This document shows, one piece after another, positions 26,242 through 36,414 of a stretch of 64,000 bases of DNA. Every line of letters begins with the position of its first letter. The stretch's first letter is position 1. The translations under genes were made by a program, and so were the position numbers. The notes beneath the pieces are model-generated. The model was not told the DNA's origin. It saw nothing but the letters and a program-made list of their open reading frames with translations, and made no database searches. Source of the DNA: JAWXUK01 sp044432725 (GTDB taxonomy: Bacteria > Bacillota > Clostridia > Oscillospirales > Oscillospiraceae); NCBI GenBank assembly GCA_044432725.1, contig JAWXUL010000003.1, forward strand, positions 62,001 to 126,000, written 5' to 3'.

Positions 26242-27909
26242 CTAAAACAATCCTGAAATCACACCATTGTCGTCAATGTCGATGCCCTCTGCTGCAGGTA
26301 CCTTGGGCAGTCCTGGCATGGTCATCACAGCACCTGTCAGTGCCACCAAAAAGCCAGCCCCTGCAGATACTTTCAGTTGTCGCACTGTCACCTGAAAATC
26401 ACTGGGTGCTGCCAGTTGATTGGGATCGTCAGAAAAGGACATCTGTGTTTTCGCCATACAAATGGGTAAATTCCCAAAGCCCAAATCTGTCAGCTGTTTC
26501 ATTTGCCCCTTTGCCTCTGCTGTCAAGGTCACCCCTGTGCCTCCATAGATTTTTTGGACAATCTGCTGTAGCTTTTCCTCTATGGACAAAGAAAGGTCAT
26601 AGGCATATTGGAACGCTGATTTCTCTTGGCATAAAGAGAGGACTTCTTGGGCAAGTGCTATGCCTCCCTCGCCACCTTTTGCCCATACTTCAGACAAAGC
26701 CACTTTCACCCCTAGATTTTGGCACTTTTCAGCGATGAAATCCAGTTCTTTTTGGGTATCTGTGGGAAAGCGATTGATCGCCACCACACAAGGTAGCCCA
26801 AACACTTCCCGAATATTCTTCACATGACGCAGAAGATTTGGCATACCTTCTTCCAAAGCCAGAAGATTCTCTTCCCCTAATTTGTCCTTTGGCACTTTTC
26901 CGTGATGTTTCAAGGCTCGTACTGTTGCCACCACCACCACAGCATCCGGCTTCAAATCAGCCATGCGACACTTGATATCAAGGAACTTCTCTGCCCCTAA
27001 ATCTGCACCAAAGCCAGCTTCTGTCACAGTGTAATCAGACAGCTTCAAAGACAGCTTCGTTGCCATCACCGAATTACAGCCATGGGCTATATTGGCAAAA
27101 GGACCGCCATGAATCAGTGCTGGGGTGCCTTCTAATGTTTGCACCAAATTAGGCTTGATTGCCTCTTTCAACAGAGCTGTCACAGCCCCTGTGGCTTTCA
27201 ATTCTCCCACTGTCACAGGCTTGTCCTCATAGGTATAGCCCACAATCATTCTGGAAATCCGAGCTTTCAAATCAGAAATACTGGTGGCAAGACAAAGAAC
27301 CGCCATGATTTCTGATGCAACAGTAATGTCAAAGCCATCTTCTCTCGGGACTCCGTTCACCTTTGCCCCCAAACCACCGATGATTTGACGAAGCTGACGG
27401 TCATTCATATCCACAGCTCGCTTCCACGTGATGGTCTTTGGGTTGATATTCAGCACATTTCCTTGATAAATATGGTTGTCCAACATGGCGGCAATCAAAT
27501 TATTGGCTGCCCCAATGGCATGAAAATCTCCTGTGAAATGAAGATTGATATCCTCCATTGGTACCACTTGGGCATAACCACCCCCTGTGGCGCCACCTTT
27601 CATTCCAAAAACAGGACCTAAAGAAGGCTCTCGCAAGGCAAGGGAAGCTGATTTCCCCAACTTCCCAAAGGCATCTGCTAGTCCCACAGAAGTGGTGGTC
27701 TTTCCTTCTCCCCCTGGGGTGGGGTTGATGGCTGTGACCAAAATCAATTTCCCATCTGCTTTTTCACTGTCAGAGAGAAGCTTAATATCTATTTTAGCCT
27801 TATATTTCCCATATTGTTCTAAGTATTCAGAAGAAATCCCAGCAGTTCCAGCAATTTCTCCGATTTCTGCTAACGCATACTCTTGGGCAATTTCAATATC
27901 ACTTTTCAT
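26242..27909 (-). CDS. fhs: Formate--tetrahydrofolate ligase
   Basis: Makes 10-formyl-THF from formate, THF and ATP, central to acetogenesis or one-carbon supply in Clostridia. 555 residues. N-terminal NPTPGGEGKTTTSVGL carries the P-loop near residue 65; LREPSLGPVFGMKGGA near 95 and GGPFANIAHGCNSV near 290 are family hallmarks. Start ATG lies 3 nt after the stop of the small membrane protein gene, so the two are translationally coupled. Confidence 0.97.
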   Translation of the reverse strand: MKSDIEIAQEYALAEIGEIAGTAGISSEYLEQYGKYKAKIDIKLLSDSEKADGKLILVTAINPTPGGEGKTTTSVGLADAFGKLGKSASLALREPSLGPVFGMKGGATGGGYAQVVPMEDINLHFTGDFHAIGAANNLIAAMLDNHIYQGNVLNINPKTITWKRAVDMNDRQLRQIIGGLGAKVNGVPREDGFDITVASEIMAVLCLATSISDLKARISRMIVGYTYEDKPVTVGELKATGAVTALLKEAIKPNLVQTLEGTPALIHGGPFANIAHGCNSVMATKLSLKLSDYTVTEAGFGADLGAEKFLDIKCRMADLKPDAVVVVATVRALKHHGKVPKDKLGEENLLALEEGMPNLLRHVKNIREVFGLPCVVAINRFPTDTQKELDFIAEKCQNLGVKVALSEVWAKGGEGGIALAQEVLSLCQEKSAFQYAYDLSLSIEEKLQQIVQKIYGGTGVTLTAEAKGQMKQLTDLGFGNLPICMAKTQMSFSDDPNQLAAPSDFQVTVRQLKVSAGAGFLVALTGAVMTMPGLPKVPAAEGIDIDDNGVISGLF

Positions 27910-27912
27910 CTT

Positions 27913-28083
27913 CTACTTCCTTTCTTGAAAAAAATTCACAGCCAAAACAATACCACCGATACAAATTGCCAGAACCAATAAATCACCAATTATACTCAAT
28001 GTAATCCCGACTAAAAATAATATCACTCGTATTGCCACAACAATCAGTATCAATGCGATGATGTTTTGTAGTAATTTATCCAT
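27913..28083 (-). CDS. 56-residue single/double-TM small membrane protein
   Basis: A short gene in the gap between the cyclodeaminase-like gene and fhs. The translation begins MDKLLQNIIALILIVV and ends NFFQERK; nearly the whole protein is hydrophobic, with two likely membrane segments separated near GITLSIIGD. The ATG sits 1 nt after the preceding stop, behind GGGAGGATAGA, and the stop is 3 nt before fhs. The tight coupling on both sides argues for a real gene. No family recognised. Confidence 0.7.
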   Translation of the reverse strand: MDKLLQNIIALILIVVAIRVILFLVGITLSIIGDLLVLAICIGGIVLAVNFFQERK

Positions 28084-28084
28084 T

Positions 28085-28681
28085 CTATCCTCCCATGACT
28101 TCTGACAAAGTATCCTTGCTCAGGAAAACAGCTAAACTTTGTCCTTCTAAGAGTAATTTTTCTCCTGTTTCTCTGGCGTATTTTCTATATAATTCCTCGT
28201 CTATCTCTGGTAAAGTCACAAGGAGATTCAGCCAAGCGCCTTCCAATCCTCCTTGGAAAAAATGAACTGCAACACCCAGATCACCTGTCCCCTCTGGATT
28301 GGCAAAGCCCAAAAGCCGATCACAAAGCTTCAGCCCCTCCAAAGAATACGCCATCAACCTTAAAAACACCTGAGATTTTTGGGGCAAAGACTGCCTCCAT
28401 TCCTCTCCTCCACTGGAAAAAGCCTCCCCTTGAGACGCAAGCCCTGATTCCAAATACTTGGAAATACTTTCCCGAAAACCACCCAACTGAGGAAGACAAT
28501 CTAAAATCAAAGGTTCATGAATGGCATATCTTTCATTGCCTAAAGTGAGATAGCAAACCCGAGTCAATAAGCTCATCCCCTGAAGGATGTTCAGTGCCAA
28601 AGCAGACCCCAGATCTGGAGAAGGGGTCACTGTACTTAATGCCTCGCAATAAGATTCCATAGCCATTGCTGAAATATTCAT
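28085..28681 (-). CDS. Cyclodeaminase/cyclohydrolase (FTCD-C/FchA)-like protein
   Basis: 198 all-alpha residues. The N-terminal region TVTPSPDLGSALALNILQ occupies the place of the S-P-x-P-G-G-G-S-A motif of methenyl-THF cyclohydrolases, but the Gly-rich part is degraded. C-terminal GVAVHFFQGGLEGAWLNL fits the family's last helices. Position directly before fhs supports a role in folate one-carbon chemistry, yet loss of the glycines makes catalysis doubtful. AAAGGAG precedes the ATG. Assignment is by weak pattern plus context. Confidence 0.5.
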   Translation of the reverse strand: MNISAMAMESYCEALSTVTPSPDLGSALALNILQGMSLLTRVCYLTLGNERYAIHEPLILDCLPQLGGFRESISKYLESGLASQGEAFSSGGEEWRQSLPQKSQVFLRLMAYSLEGLKLCDRLLGFANPEGTGDLGVAVHFFQGGLEGAWLNLLVTLPEIDEELYRKYARETGEKLLLEGQSLAVFLSKDTLSEVMGG

Positions 28682-28753
28682 TGTTTTCTCCTTTGGTTTT
28701 TTAGGGGGCTTGGGGATTTCTTTGAGATTTCTTAGGGATTTCTTAAGGAGCCC

Positions 28754-29809
28754 TTACACATCCTCACCGATACTTGCCCGACACCGTGAAATGGCATCAA
28801 TTAAAATACCAACTTCCTCTGGCTTGCTTGCCCAACTGGTACAAAATCGCACCACAGTCAAGCCTTGTTCCAATGGCTCCCAAATCTCGAAGCTGAACTT
28901 CTCTAAAAAATAATCCATCTGCAACTGATTCAGCACTGGAAATTGCTGATTGGTTCCACTTCTAATATAAAGTGGTATTTTTGCCTCTTCAAAAGCTTTG
29001 GCGATCGCCAAAGCGTGGCTCACTGCATTTTTGCATATTTCTACATATAAATTCTGCTGAAAAAGAGTGTCAAATTGTACCCCCAACAAGCGACCTTTCG
29101 CCAAGATCCCTGAAGTTTGTTTCATCATATTCCTGAAATGTCCTCCCATTTCAGGGTGAATCACCACAGCTTCTCCACAAAGAGCACCACATTTGGTTCC
29201 ACCAATGTAAAAAACATCACAAAGTTTCGCCAAATTGGGGAGAGAGACATCATTTTGTGGACTGGCAAGGGCATAGCCCAAGCGAGCCCCATCTACAAAC
29301 AAAGCCAGATCATAGGCATTGCAAACTTTTCTCATTTCCTGTAGTTCTGCCAAAGAGTACAGAGTGCCAAACTCTGTGGGCTGAGATAAATACACAGCCC
29401 CTGGCTCTACCTCGTGCTCTGCATTGGCACCAGAAAAATAGTTCTTACAGTATTTTTCCACCTGTTCTGCCGAGATTTTCCCCTCTTCGTGATGCAAAGA
29501 CAATACCTTGTGCCCTGTTGCCTCGATGGCACCTGTTTCATGGGTGGCGATATGCCCTGTCACTGCAGAGAAAACCCCTTGCCATGGTTTCAACAGCCAA
29601 GCCAAAATGGTTTTGTTGGCTGGTGTCCCCCCTACGATAAAATGCACTTGCGATTGGGGCGAGTTACAAGCAAGTCGAATTCTTTCTCTGGCAGAATCGC
29701 AATAGCTGTCACTACCATAACCATTGCACTGCACCTCGTTACTCTCCACCAATGCTTGCAAAATCTTGGGGTGACAACCTTCTAAATAATCACAACGAAA
29801 TCCTATCAT
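28754..29809 (-). CDS. ltaE: Threonine aldolase (PLP-dependent, low-specificity type)
   Basis: Cleaves threonine to glycine and acetaldehyde. 351 residues of the beta-eliminating lyase fold. GYGSDSYCDSARERI near residue 30, VGGTPANKTIL near 58, FVDGARLGYAL near 172 and the PLP Lys in YIGGTKCGAL near 205. It begins 11 nt after capA stops, with its AGGAG overlapping that end. Glycine made here can feed the one-carbon genes downstream. Confidence 0.87.
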   Translation of the reverse strand: MIGFRCDYLEGCHPKILQALVESNEVQCNGYGSDSYCDSARERIRLACNSPQSQVHFIVGGTPANKTILAWLLKPWQGVFSAVTGHIATHETGAIEATGHKVLSLHHEEGKISAEQVEKYCKNYFSGANAEHEVEPGAVYLSQPTEFGTLYSLAELQEMRKVCNAYDLALFVDGARLGYALASPQNDVSLPNLAKLCDVFYIGGTKCGALCGEAVVIHPEMGGHFRNMMKQTSGILAKGRLLGVQFDTLFQQNLYVEICKNAVSHALAIAKAFEEAKIPLYIRSGTNQQFPVLNQLQMDYFLEKFSFEIWEPLEQGLTVVRFCTSWASKPEEVGILIDAISRCRASIGEDV

Positions 29810-29820
29810 CTTTTATACTC

Positions 29821-31122
<1,302 letters not shown>

Positions 31123-31292
31123 TGTCCTTCTCCTTTGTGTTGAATAAATATCTTCGCCAAACTTTTCTTGGCTAGATTGTGTAAAAACAGTGAGACTGCA
31201 AGTGAAAAAGGAACGCCTCACTTTCCTCTGACTTCCTAGAAAAAAGGACCATGCACTGTTGCACAATGTTATCTGCGTTTCTACATCATATT

Positions 31293-31321
31293 AGTATATC
31301 AAAAAAAGAGCGAAATGTCAA
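31293..31321 (-). promoter_or_regulatory. Sigma-A promoter for capA-ltaE
   Basis: Minus strand TTGACA (31321-31316), a 17-nt spacer and TATACT (31298-31293). Leader about 165 nt. Confidence 0.8.
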
Positions 31322-31418
31322 AATAAATGGCAAAAAAATTCCCCTAAAATTTTTCCAGAATATCTGTCAAAATGTCTGAAGAAACCTCTACTTTTTTTTG
31401 CGAATTTTATGTAAATTC

Positions 31419-31447
31419 TTGACAAGAAATTTTTGTTATAGTATAAT
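31419..31447 (+). promoter_or_regulatory. Consensus sigma-A promoter for the zinc-ribbon gene
   Basis: TTGACA (31419-31424), 17 nt, TATAAT (31442-31447), a perfect consensus 32 nt above the ATG. Confidence 0.85.
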
Positions 31448-31478
31448 AAACCAGACAAATTTTTAAGGAGGAAAATCT

Positions 31479-31868
31479 ATGAAAACCTGTGATATCTGTG
31501 GCAACCTCGTTCAAGAAGGTTTTGACGAATGCCCCAAATGCAAAAAAATTGCTGAAGGTGCTGTGCTACCTCAATCATCTTCTGATACCGAAAATCTGAC
31601 AACTTGCCCCGACTGTGGAAATCATCTGGAGAAAGGCACCGATAGATGCCCCCACTGTCTGGAAATACGTAGACAAGAATCCCCAAGCAATCAACCAGGC
31701 GGGAAGTCTTTCGCTGAAAAAGAAGCTGACAGAAAAGCCGCTCTCATGGACACCCCTGTGGAACAAATCATCATTCCTGGCAAAAAAAATGCGAATATTG
31801 CTGTCTTTGCTGCCATTGGTTTGATTGTTGTTGCCATCATTGCTTTTGTTGTCTTAGGTATACTGTAA
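31479..31868 (+). CDS. Two-zinc-ribbon membrane protein
   Basis: 129 residues. Two CxxC-CxxC zinc ribbons: CDICGN...CPKCKK (4-22) and CPDCGN...CPHCLE (43-61). A polar linker and one C-terminal transmembrane helix (about 107-128) follow. Such tail-anchored zinc-ribbon proteins are common in Firmicutes and have no defined role. AAGGAGG precedes the ATG. Its terminator has been split by a repeat element. Confidence 0.7.
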   Translation: MKTCDICGNLVQEGFDECPKCKKIAEGAVLPQSSSDTENLTTCPDCGNHLEKGTDRCPHCLEIRRQESPSNQPGGKSFAEKEADRKAALMDTPVEQIIIPGKKNANIAVFAAIGLIVVAIIAFVVLGIL

Positions 31869-31878
31869 TCAAAAAAAG

Positions 31879-32070
31879 AAAAATCTCTCTGGTGATATAG
31901 CAACTTGAAAAAAGATTAAGCCACAAGGCTTAATCTTTTTGTTTGAAAGCTTTGCTTTCAATCTCCGTGATTTTCTTAAGAAAATCACGGTCAATTTGAC
32001 TATTGAGCAAGATTGAATTAAGTTTGACAAAGTCAAACTTAATTCAAGATGCTACACCAGAGAGATTTTT
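31879..32070 (+). terminator. Terminator split by repeat copy B
   Basis: AAAAATCTCTCTGGTG (31879-31894) and CACCAGAGAGATTTTT (32055-32070) are perfect 16-bp arms followed by a T-rich tract, but 160 bp of repeat element separate them. Without the insert they would form a standard intrinsic terminator. Confidence 0.75.
31895..32054. repeat. Multi-hairpin palindromic repeat, copy B (160 bp)
   Basis: Ends ATATAGCAACTTGAA and TTCAAGATGCTA. Hairpins in order: AAGATTAAGCC (11 bp, loop ACAA), TTGAAAGC (loop TTT), the 26-bp palindrome CCGTGATTTTCTT/AAGAAAATCACGG, a linker of about 26 nt, and GAATTAAGTTTGAC (14 bp, loop AAA). The first 50 nt, counted from GTGATATAG, match copy D (reverse strand) at 43 of 50 positions. 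Confidence 0.85.
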
Positions 32071-32099
32071 TTATTTTTATGATGAGGTAGTGCCTATGA

Positions 32100-33230
32100 T
32101 TAAATCCCCAATTCTGTCCACATATCGTTGTATAAAGTGCGAATATCAGAAGGCATCACCAAATAACCTTCGCAATTTTTCAGCACATCTTCACTGGGTG
32201 CCATAATGGCAAAAAGATCCATATCCAGTGCCTCGCCATACAAATCCTCGTAATAAGCAGGATATTGTTCAATGGCTTCTACATTAGGAGAAGCATACCA
32301 GATATAATCCATATTGGCAAGAGAAGCTTCAGTGGAAGCCATAAAGTTCATCCACTCCTCTGCTTCTGCTTTGTTTTCAGCAGATTCCAAGACACACATG
32401 GCATCAATAAACCAGTTTGCCCCAGTCTCTGGCAAAGCATAAACCAAATCTTCGTTGTTTTCAAGCATGGTCAAGTAATCTCCAGCATAATATGCCCCCA
32501 GAGATGCCTCGCCACCTTCTAATTTATTATAAATCTCATCCATGACAAAGGCTTGATACACCCCTGCATTCTTTGCAGTGACCAGAAGGTCTTGGGCTTC
32601 TCGCAACTGACTTTCCTCAGTGGTATTCACAGAATAACCCAAACTCATCAACGCAATGCCAAAAGCATCACGAGAGTTTCGAATCATCAGCACATCCCCT
32701 GCATAAGCTGTGTCAAACATCGCATCCCAAGAAGTCAGTTCCTCTTCTATCACAGAAGAGTTGTAAATCATACCCATAGTACCCCAAGTATAAGGTACAG
32801 TGTACTTGTTTTCAGGGTCATAAGGTTGATCTTTGAACTGATCCCCAATCAGCGCATAGTTTGGTACATTGTCATAGTTGATTTCAGCCAAAAGCCCTTC
32901 TTCGATTAGTTGAGATACCATATAATCCGAAGGCACAATCACATCAAAATTAGATGCCCCTGTGCTCAACAGTCCATACAATGCCTCGTTGCTTTCAGCT
33001 GTACGATAGTTCACTGTAATGCCCGTTTCTTTTTCAAATTGACTGATTAAATCCTCGTCAATATATTCACCCCAGCTACATACATTCACCACTCGGTTGT
33101 CGTTACTACTTGTTGACCCATTGCCAGCAGTAGCGCTGTCAGTATTTGTGCCCGTGGTATCTCCACTACAGCCTGACAAAACCATCCCCAAGATGAGAGA
33201 GCAGGTAAGCCCCAAGGTAAACTTTTTCAT
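32100..33230 (-). CDS. potD: Spermidine/putrescine ABC transporter, substrate-binding lipoprotein
   Basis: 376 residues. Lipoprotein signal with lipobox LSGC near residue 20, then a bacterial extracellular solute-binding protein type 1 fold: VNVCSWGEYIDEDLI near 50 and FDVIVPSDYMVSQL near 95, typical of PotD/PotF. Last gene of potABCD. It is 167 nt below potC, with hairpins in the gap that could tune its level. Confidence 0.93.
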   Translation of the reverse strand: MKKFTLGLTCSLILGMVLSGCSGDTTGTNTDSATAGNGSTSSNDNRVVNVCSWGEYIDEDLISQFEKETGITVNYRTAESNEALYGLLSTGASNFDVIVPSDYMVSQLIEEGLLAEINYDNVPNYALIGDQFKDQPYDPENKYTVPYTWGTMGMIYNSSVIEEELTSWDAMFDTAYAGDVLMIRNSRDAFGIALMSLGYSVNTTEESQLREAQDLLVTAKNAGVYQAFVMDEIYNKLEGGEASLGAYYAGDYLTMLENNEDLVYALPETGANWFIDAMCVLESAENKAEAEEWMNFMASTEASLANMDYIWYASPNVEAIEQYPAYYEDLYGEALDMDLFAIMAPSEDVLKNCEGYLVMPSDIRTLYNDMWTELGI

Positions 33231-33281
33231 TTATCATTCCTCCAGTTATAAATTTGGCAGTTTTCTGCCATTATATTCCAT

Positions 33282-33306
33282 CATCTGGGGTATTCCAGAT
33301 GATATC
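33282..33306 (-). terminator. Hairpin between potC and potD
   Basis: ATCATCTGG and CCAGATGAT form a 9-bp stem around 6 nt, with a second small hairpin GGCAG-TTTT-CTGCC nearer the potD start. No T-run, so a processing or stability element is as likely as a terminator. Confidence 0.4.
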
Positions 33307-33397
33307 AAAAGCAGTGGGGTACATCCCCATCCCACTTTATGACCACACTTTTTTATACTATTTCAGGTTAGAAACCGTCAAAATTGCAACAGGAATA

Positions 33398-34282
33398 TTA
33401 TCCCTTATTGCCCTTCTCCCTTGCTTTTTCTTGAGAAATTTGTCTTAAATTGATAATCACCAAAAGAAGCAACACCGTCACAAACAAAAGAGTCGAGATG
33501 GCATTGATAGAGGGTGTAATCCGTCTTTTGGTCATGGCGTAAATCTCCATGGACAGAGTACTTACAGAAGTCCCTGCTGTAAAGTGGCTGATGACAAAAT
33601 CATCCACCGACATGGTAAAGGCGATGAGCATACCATTGATGATGCCCGGCTTTAACTCTGGCAAAATCACTCGATAAAAGGCTCGAAACCAAGTACAGCC
33701 CAAATCTTGTGCCGCATCCACCAAATGCTTGTCCATTTGTCGCAAGCGTGGTGTGACTGACAAAATAATATAGGGAATGTTGAAACAAATATGGGCGATG
33801 AGCAACGTCCCAAAACCGGTGGTCCAGTTGACCACAGGAAACCATCCTGTGCTTTCATTTAGTGCTGTGGTAAATTGCAAGATAAACTGAAAAGATGCCA
33901 CCAAAAACAAAGCCAATGACACACCCGTCACAATATCTGCATTCATCATGGGGATATTATTCACCACCACCAAGGGGTTACGCCACTTTTTCTTCATATT
34001 AAAGAAGCCAATGGCAGCAAAAGTCCCTACCACTGTGGCTATCACAGTAGATAACAACGCCACTGTCAAAGTGGTGTACACAGATTGCATAATCAGCCGA
34101 CTGCTGAAAAGCTCTTGATACCAAACCAAAGAAAAACCTTTCCACACAGTCCTAGAATTTCCCTCGTTAAAGGAAAAAAACATAAGCACCACGATGGGTG
34201 CATATAAAAAGAGGAAAACAAGAAACATCAGCAAACGACCGCCCATGTTTCCTTTTCTCTCTTGAAGCCTTCTCTGTTTCAT
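33398..34282 (-). CDS. potC: Spermidine/putrescine ABC transporter permease PotC
   Basis: 294 residues, about six transmembrane helices, type-I ABC permease. The EAA loop is AAQDLGCTWFRAFYRVILPELKPG near residues 190-213. Overlaps potB by 4 nt. C-terminal tail is basic. Confidence 0.93.
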   Translation of the reverse strand: MKQRRLQERKGNMGGRLLMFLVFLFLYAPIVVLMFFSFNEGNSRTVWKGFSLVWYQELFSSRLIMQSVYTTLTVALLSTVIATVVGTFAAIGFFNMKKKWRNPLVVVNNIPMMNADIVTGVSLALFLVASFQFILQFTTALNESTGWFPVVNWTTGFGTLLIAHICFNIPYIILSVTPRLRQMDKHLVDAAQDLGCTWFRAFYRVILPELKPGIINGMLIAFTMSVDDFVISHFTAGTSVSTLSMEIYAMTKRRITPSINAISTLLFVTVLLLLVIINLRQISQEKAREKGNKG

Positions 34283-35133
34283 AGATTCACCGCCTGTTCC
34301 TCGCCCTCACCAAAGCGATTCATCACTGCCATACAGAAAACAACGACCAACATCATCACCAAGGCAATGGCTGCGCCTAGCTGTGGATTATAAGCACCAC
34401 CCTTAAACTGCAACTCAATCAAATCCCCTAAGAGCATCTGAGTTCCCCCACCCAACATTTGTGAAATCGCAAAAGTAGAGACAGAAGGGACGAACACCAT
34501 GGTGATTCCCGACAATACCCCTGGTAGGGAGAGTGGAAAAATCACACGTTGAAAAACCCCCACAGAATCTGCCCCTAAATCTCTGGCAGCTTCTAAGAGG
34601 CTTTTATCCAATTTGATAATCACCGAATAAATCGGCAAAATCATAAAGGGCAAATAATTATACACCATGCCCAAAACCACAGCACCTTGGGTGTTAATCA
34701 TACGAAAAAATTCAATATCCGTGCCGAAAATACTGTTATATAAATCAAAAAAACCGATCCACTGTAAAAATTGGTTGATCAGTCCTGTGTTTTCTAGCAA
34801 AGACATCCACGCATAGGTGCGTAATAAAAAGTTAATCCACATGGGCAACATAATCAACACCATGGCAAAGGATTGAAAACGCTCCCCCTCCCTTGCCATT
34901 GCACAAGCAAGAGGATAACCAATCAGCAAACAAATCACTGTGGCAATCAAGGCAAGATTGAAAGAACGTGTAAAAATGACAGAGTAACCACCCATTTTAA
35001 CGAAATTATCCAAAGTAAAATCCCCAGTACTGGTGGTGAAGGCATAGTAAACCACCATCAAAATGGGGGCTATCACAAAAATCCCCATCCAGACAATATA
35101 AGGAGCCGCTAGATAGGATAGGCGATTTTTCAT
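34279..35133 (-). CDS. potB: Spermidine/putrescine ABC transporter permease PotB
   Basis: 284 residues, six predicted helices, with the EAA loop EAARDLGADSVGVFQRV near 195 and the family segment MLPMWINFLLRTYAW near 95. Overlaps potA by 4 nt and potC by 4 nt, so the three are translationally coupled. Confidence 0.93.
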   Translation of the reverse strand: MKNRLSYLAAPYIVWMGIFVIAPILMVVYYAFTTSTGDFTLDNFVKMGGYSVIFTRSFNLALIATVICLLIGYPLACAMAREGERFQSFAMVLIMLPMWINFLLRTYAWMSLLENTGLINQFLQWIGFFDLYNSIFGTDIEFFRMINTQGAVVLGMVYNYLPFMILPIYSVIIKLDKSLLEAARDLGADSVGVFQRVIFPLSLPGVLSGITMVFVPSVSTFAISQMLGGGTQMLLGDLIELQFKGGAYNPQLGAAIALVMMLVVVFCMAVMNRFGEGEEQAVNL

Positions 35134-36275
35134 TTCTCCCCCTCCTCTATCTGGGCAATCTCGTCATAGGCTTCGCTGTAAGAACTATAATCGCCAAAAA
35201 GTCCAGAATATTGGCTTTTTTTCATGACATGAAAACCATCAGGATCAATTTTGATTCCAATCCGACTGCCCACAGGACACAAATCCGTGGTTTGAATCAG
35301 CCATTTAAAATCATAAAAGTCCACAATGATGTCATAATGTACCCCTTTGAAGGTAACAGCTGTCACGCTGCCTTTCAGCTGACCTTCTGCTTCTGGCACA
35401 ATGTCAATATCTTCTGGACGAATCACCACGTCCACAGACTCATTTTTCTGGAAACCTTTGTCCAAACAAGGAAATTTCCGATTAAAAATCTCTACCACAC
35501 CATCTTCTGGCATGATACCATCCAAAATATTGGATTCGCCGATGAAATCAGCCACAAAGGCGTTCTTTGGCTCGTTGTAAATATCCTCTGGGGTGCCGAT
35601 TTGCTGGATTTTCCCCTCGTCCATCACCACGATGGTATCAGACATGGCAAGGGCTTCCTCTTGGTCATGGGTCACATAGATAAAGGTGATATTCATCGCC
35701 TGTTGAATCCGTTTCAACTCGCTTTGCATATCTTTTCGCAGTCGTAAATCCAATGCCCCCAGTGGCTCGTCCAACAGCAAAACCTTAGGACGGTTGACCA
35801 AAGCTCTGGCAATGGCAACCCGTTGCTGTTGTCCACCAGAAAGTTCAGAAATGGAACGCTTTTCAAAGCCCTTTAGATTCACGATTTCCAGCATTTCCAT
35901 CACTCGGCTGTTGATTTCTTCTTTGGAAATTTTGATTTTCTTCCCATCTTCCCCTTTTTTAGGAATGGTTAAACCAAAAGCTACATTTTTATAAACATCC
36001 AAATGAGGAAAAAGTGCATACTTTTGAAACACCGTATTCACCATTCGCTTGTGTGGTGGCACATGGTTGATCCGAGCGCCGTCGAAAAAAACATCCCCAG
36101 AAGTTGCTGTCAAAAAACCACCAATGATACGCAAAGTGGTGGTTTTCCCACAGCCACTGGGTCCCAAAAGGGTCAAAAATTCACTGTCATTGATATATAA
36201 ATCAATGCCTTTTAAAACAGTTTCTTCTCCATATGCCATTGAACAGGCAGCCAGACGAATCAATTCTTTTGCCAT
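35130..36275 (-). CDS. potA: Spermidine/putrescine ABC transporter ATPase PotA
   Basis: 381 residues. Walker A GPSGCGKTTTL near 38, signature LSGGQQQRVAIARAL near 145, Walker B VLLLDEPLGALD near 167, then a TOBE-type C-terminal domain. First gene of the pot operon. Upstream lies repeat copy C; no strong promoter is apparent between cobJ and potA, so it may be read from cobJ or from a weak promoter overlapping the repeat. Confidence 0.95.
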   Translation of the reverse strand: MAKELIRLAACSMAYGEETVLKGIDLYINDSEFLTLLGPSGCGKTTTLRIIGGFLTATSGDVFFDGARINHVPPHKRMVNTVFQKYALFPHLDVYKNVAFGLTIPKKGEDGKKIKISKEEINSRVMEMLEIVNLKGFEKRSISELSGGQQQRVAIARALVNRPKVLLLDEPLGALDLRLRKDMQSELKRIQQAMNITFIYVTHDQEEALAMSDTIVVMDEGKIQQIGTPEDIYNEPKNAFVADFIGESNILDGIMPEDGVVEIFNRKFPCLDKGFQKNESVDVVIRPEDIDIVPEAEGQLKGSVTAVTFKGVHYDIIVDFYDFKWLIQTTDLCPVGSRIGIKIDPDGFHVMKKSQYSGLFGDYSSYSEAYDEIAQIEEGEK

Positions 36276-36319
36276 ACTTTTTTTCCTCTTTTTTTGCTTT
36301 TGTGATGCAGATAATACGC

Positions 36320-36414
36320 AATAGGCAACTTAGAAAATGATTTTCTGAAAAATCATCTCTCAGTTGTCGTTTTCCCTTCCGATTAGAAGGGGGAATAGAG
36401 TCAAGATGCTATAA
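36320..36414. repeat. Multi-hairpin palindromic repeat, copy C (95 bp)
   Basis: Left end AATAGGCAACTTAG, right end TCAAGATGCTATAA. Two hairpins: ATGATTTT/AAAATCAT near 36337-36356 and TTCCCTTC/GAAGGGGGAA near 36372-36395. The right end overlaps the cobJ stop codon. A short version of copies A, B and D. Confidence 0.7.
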
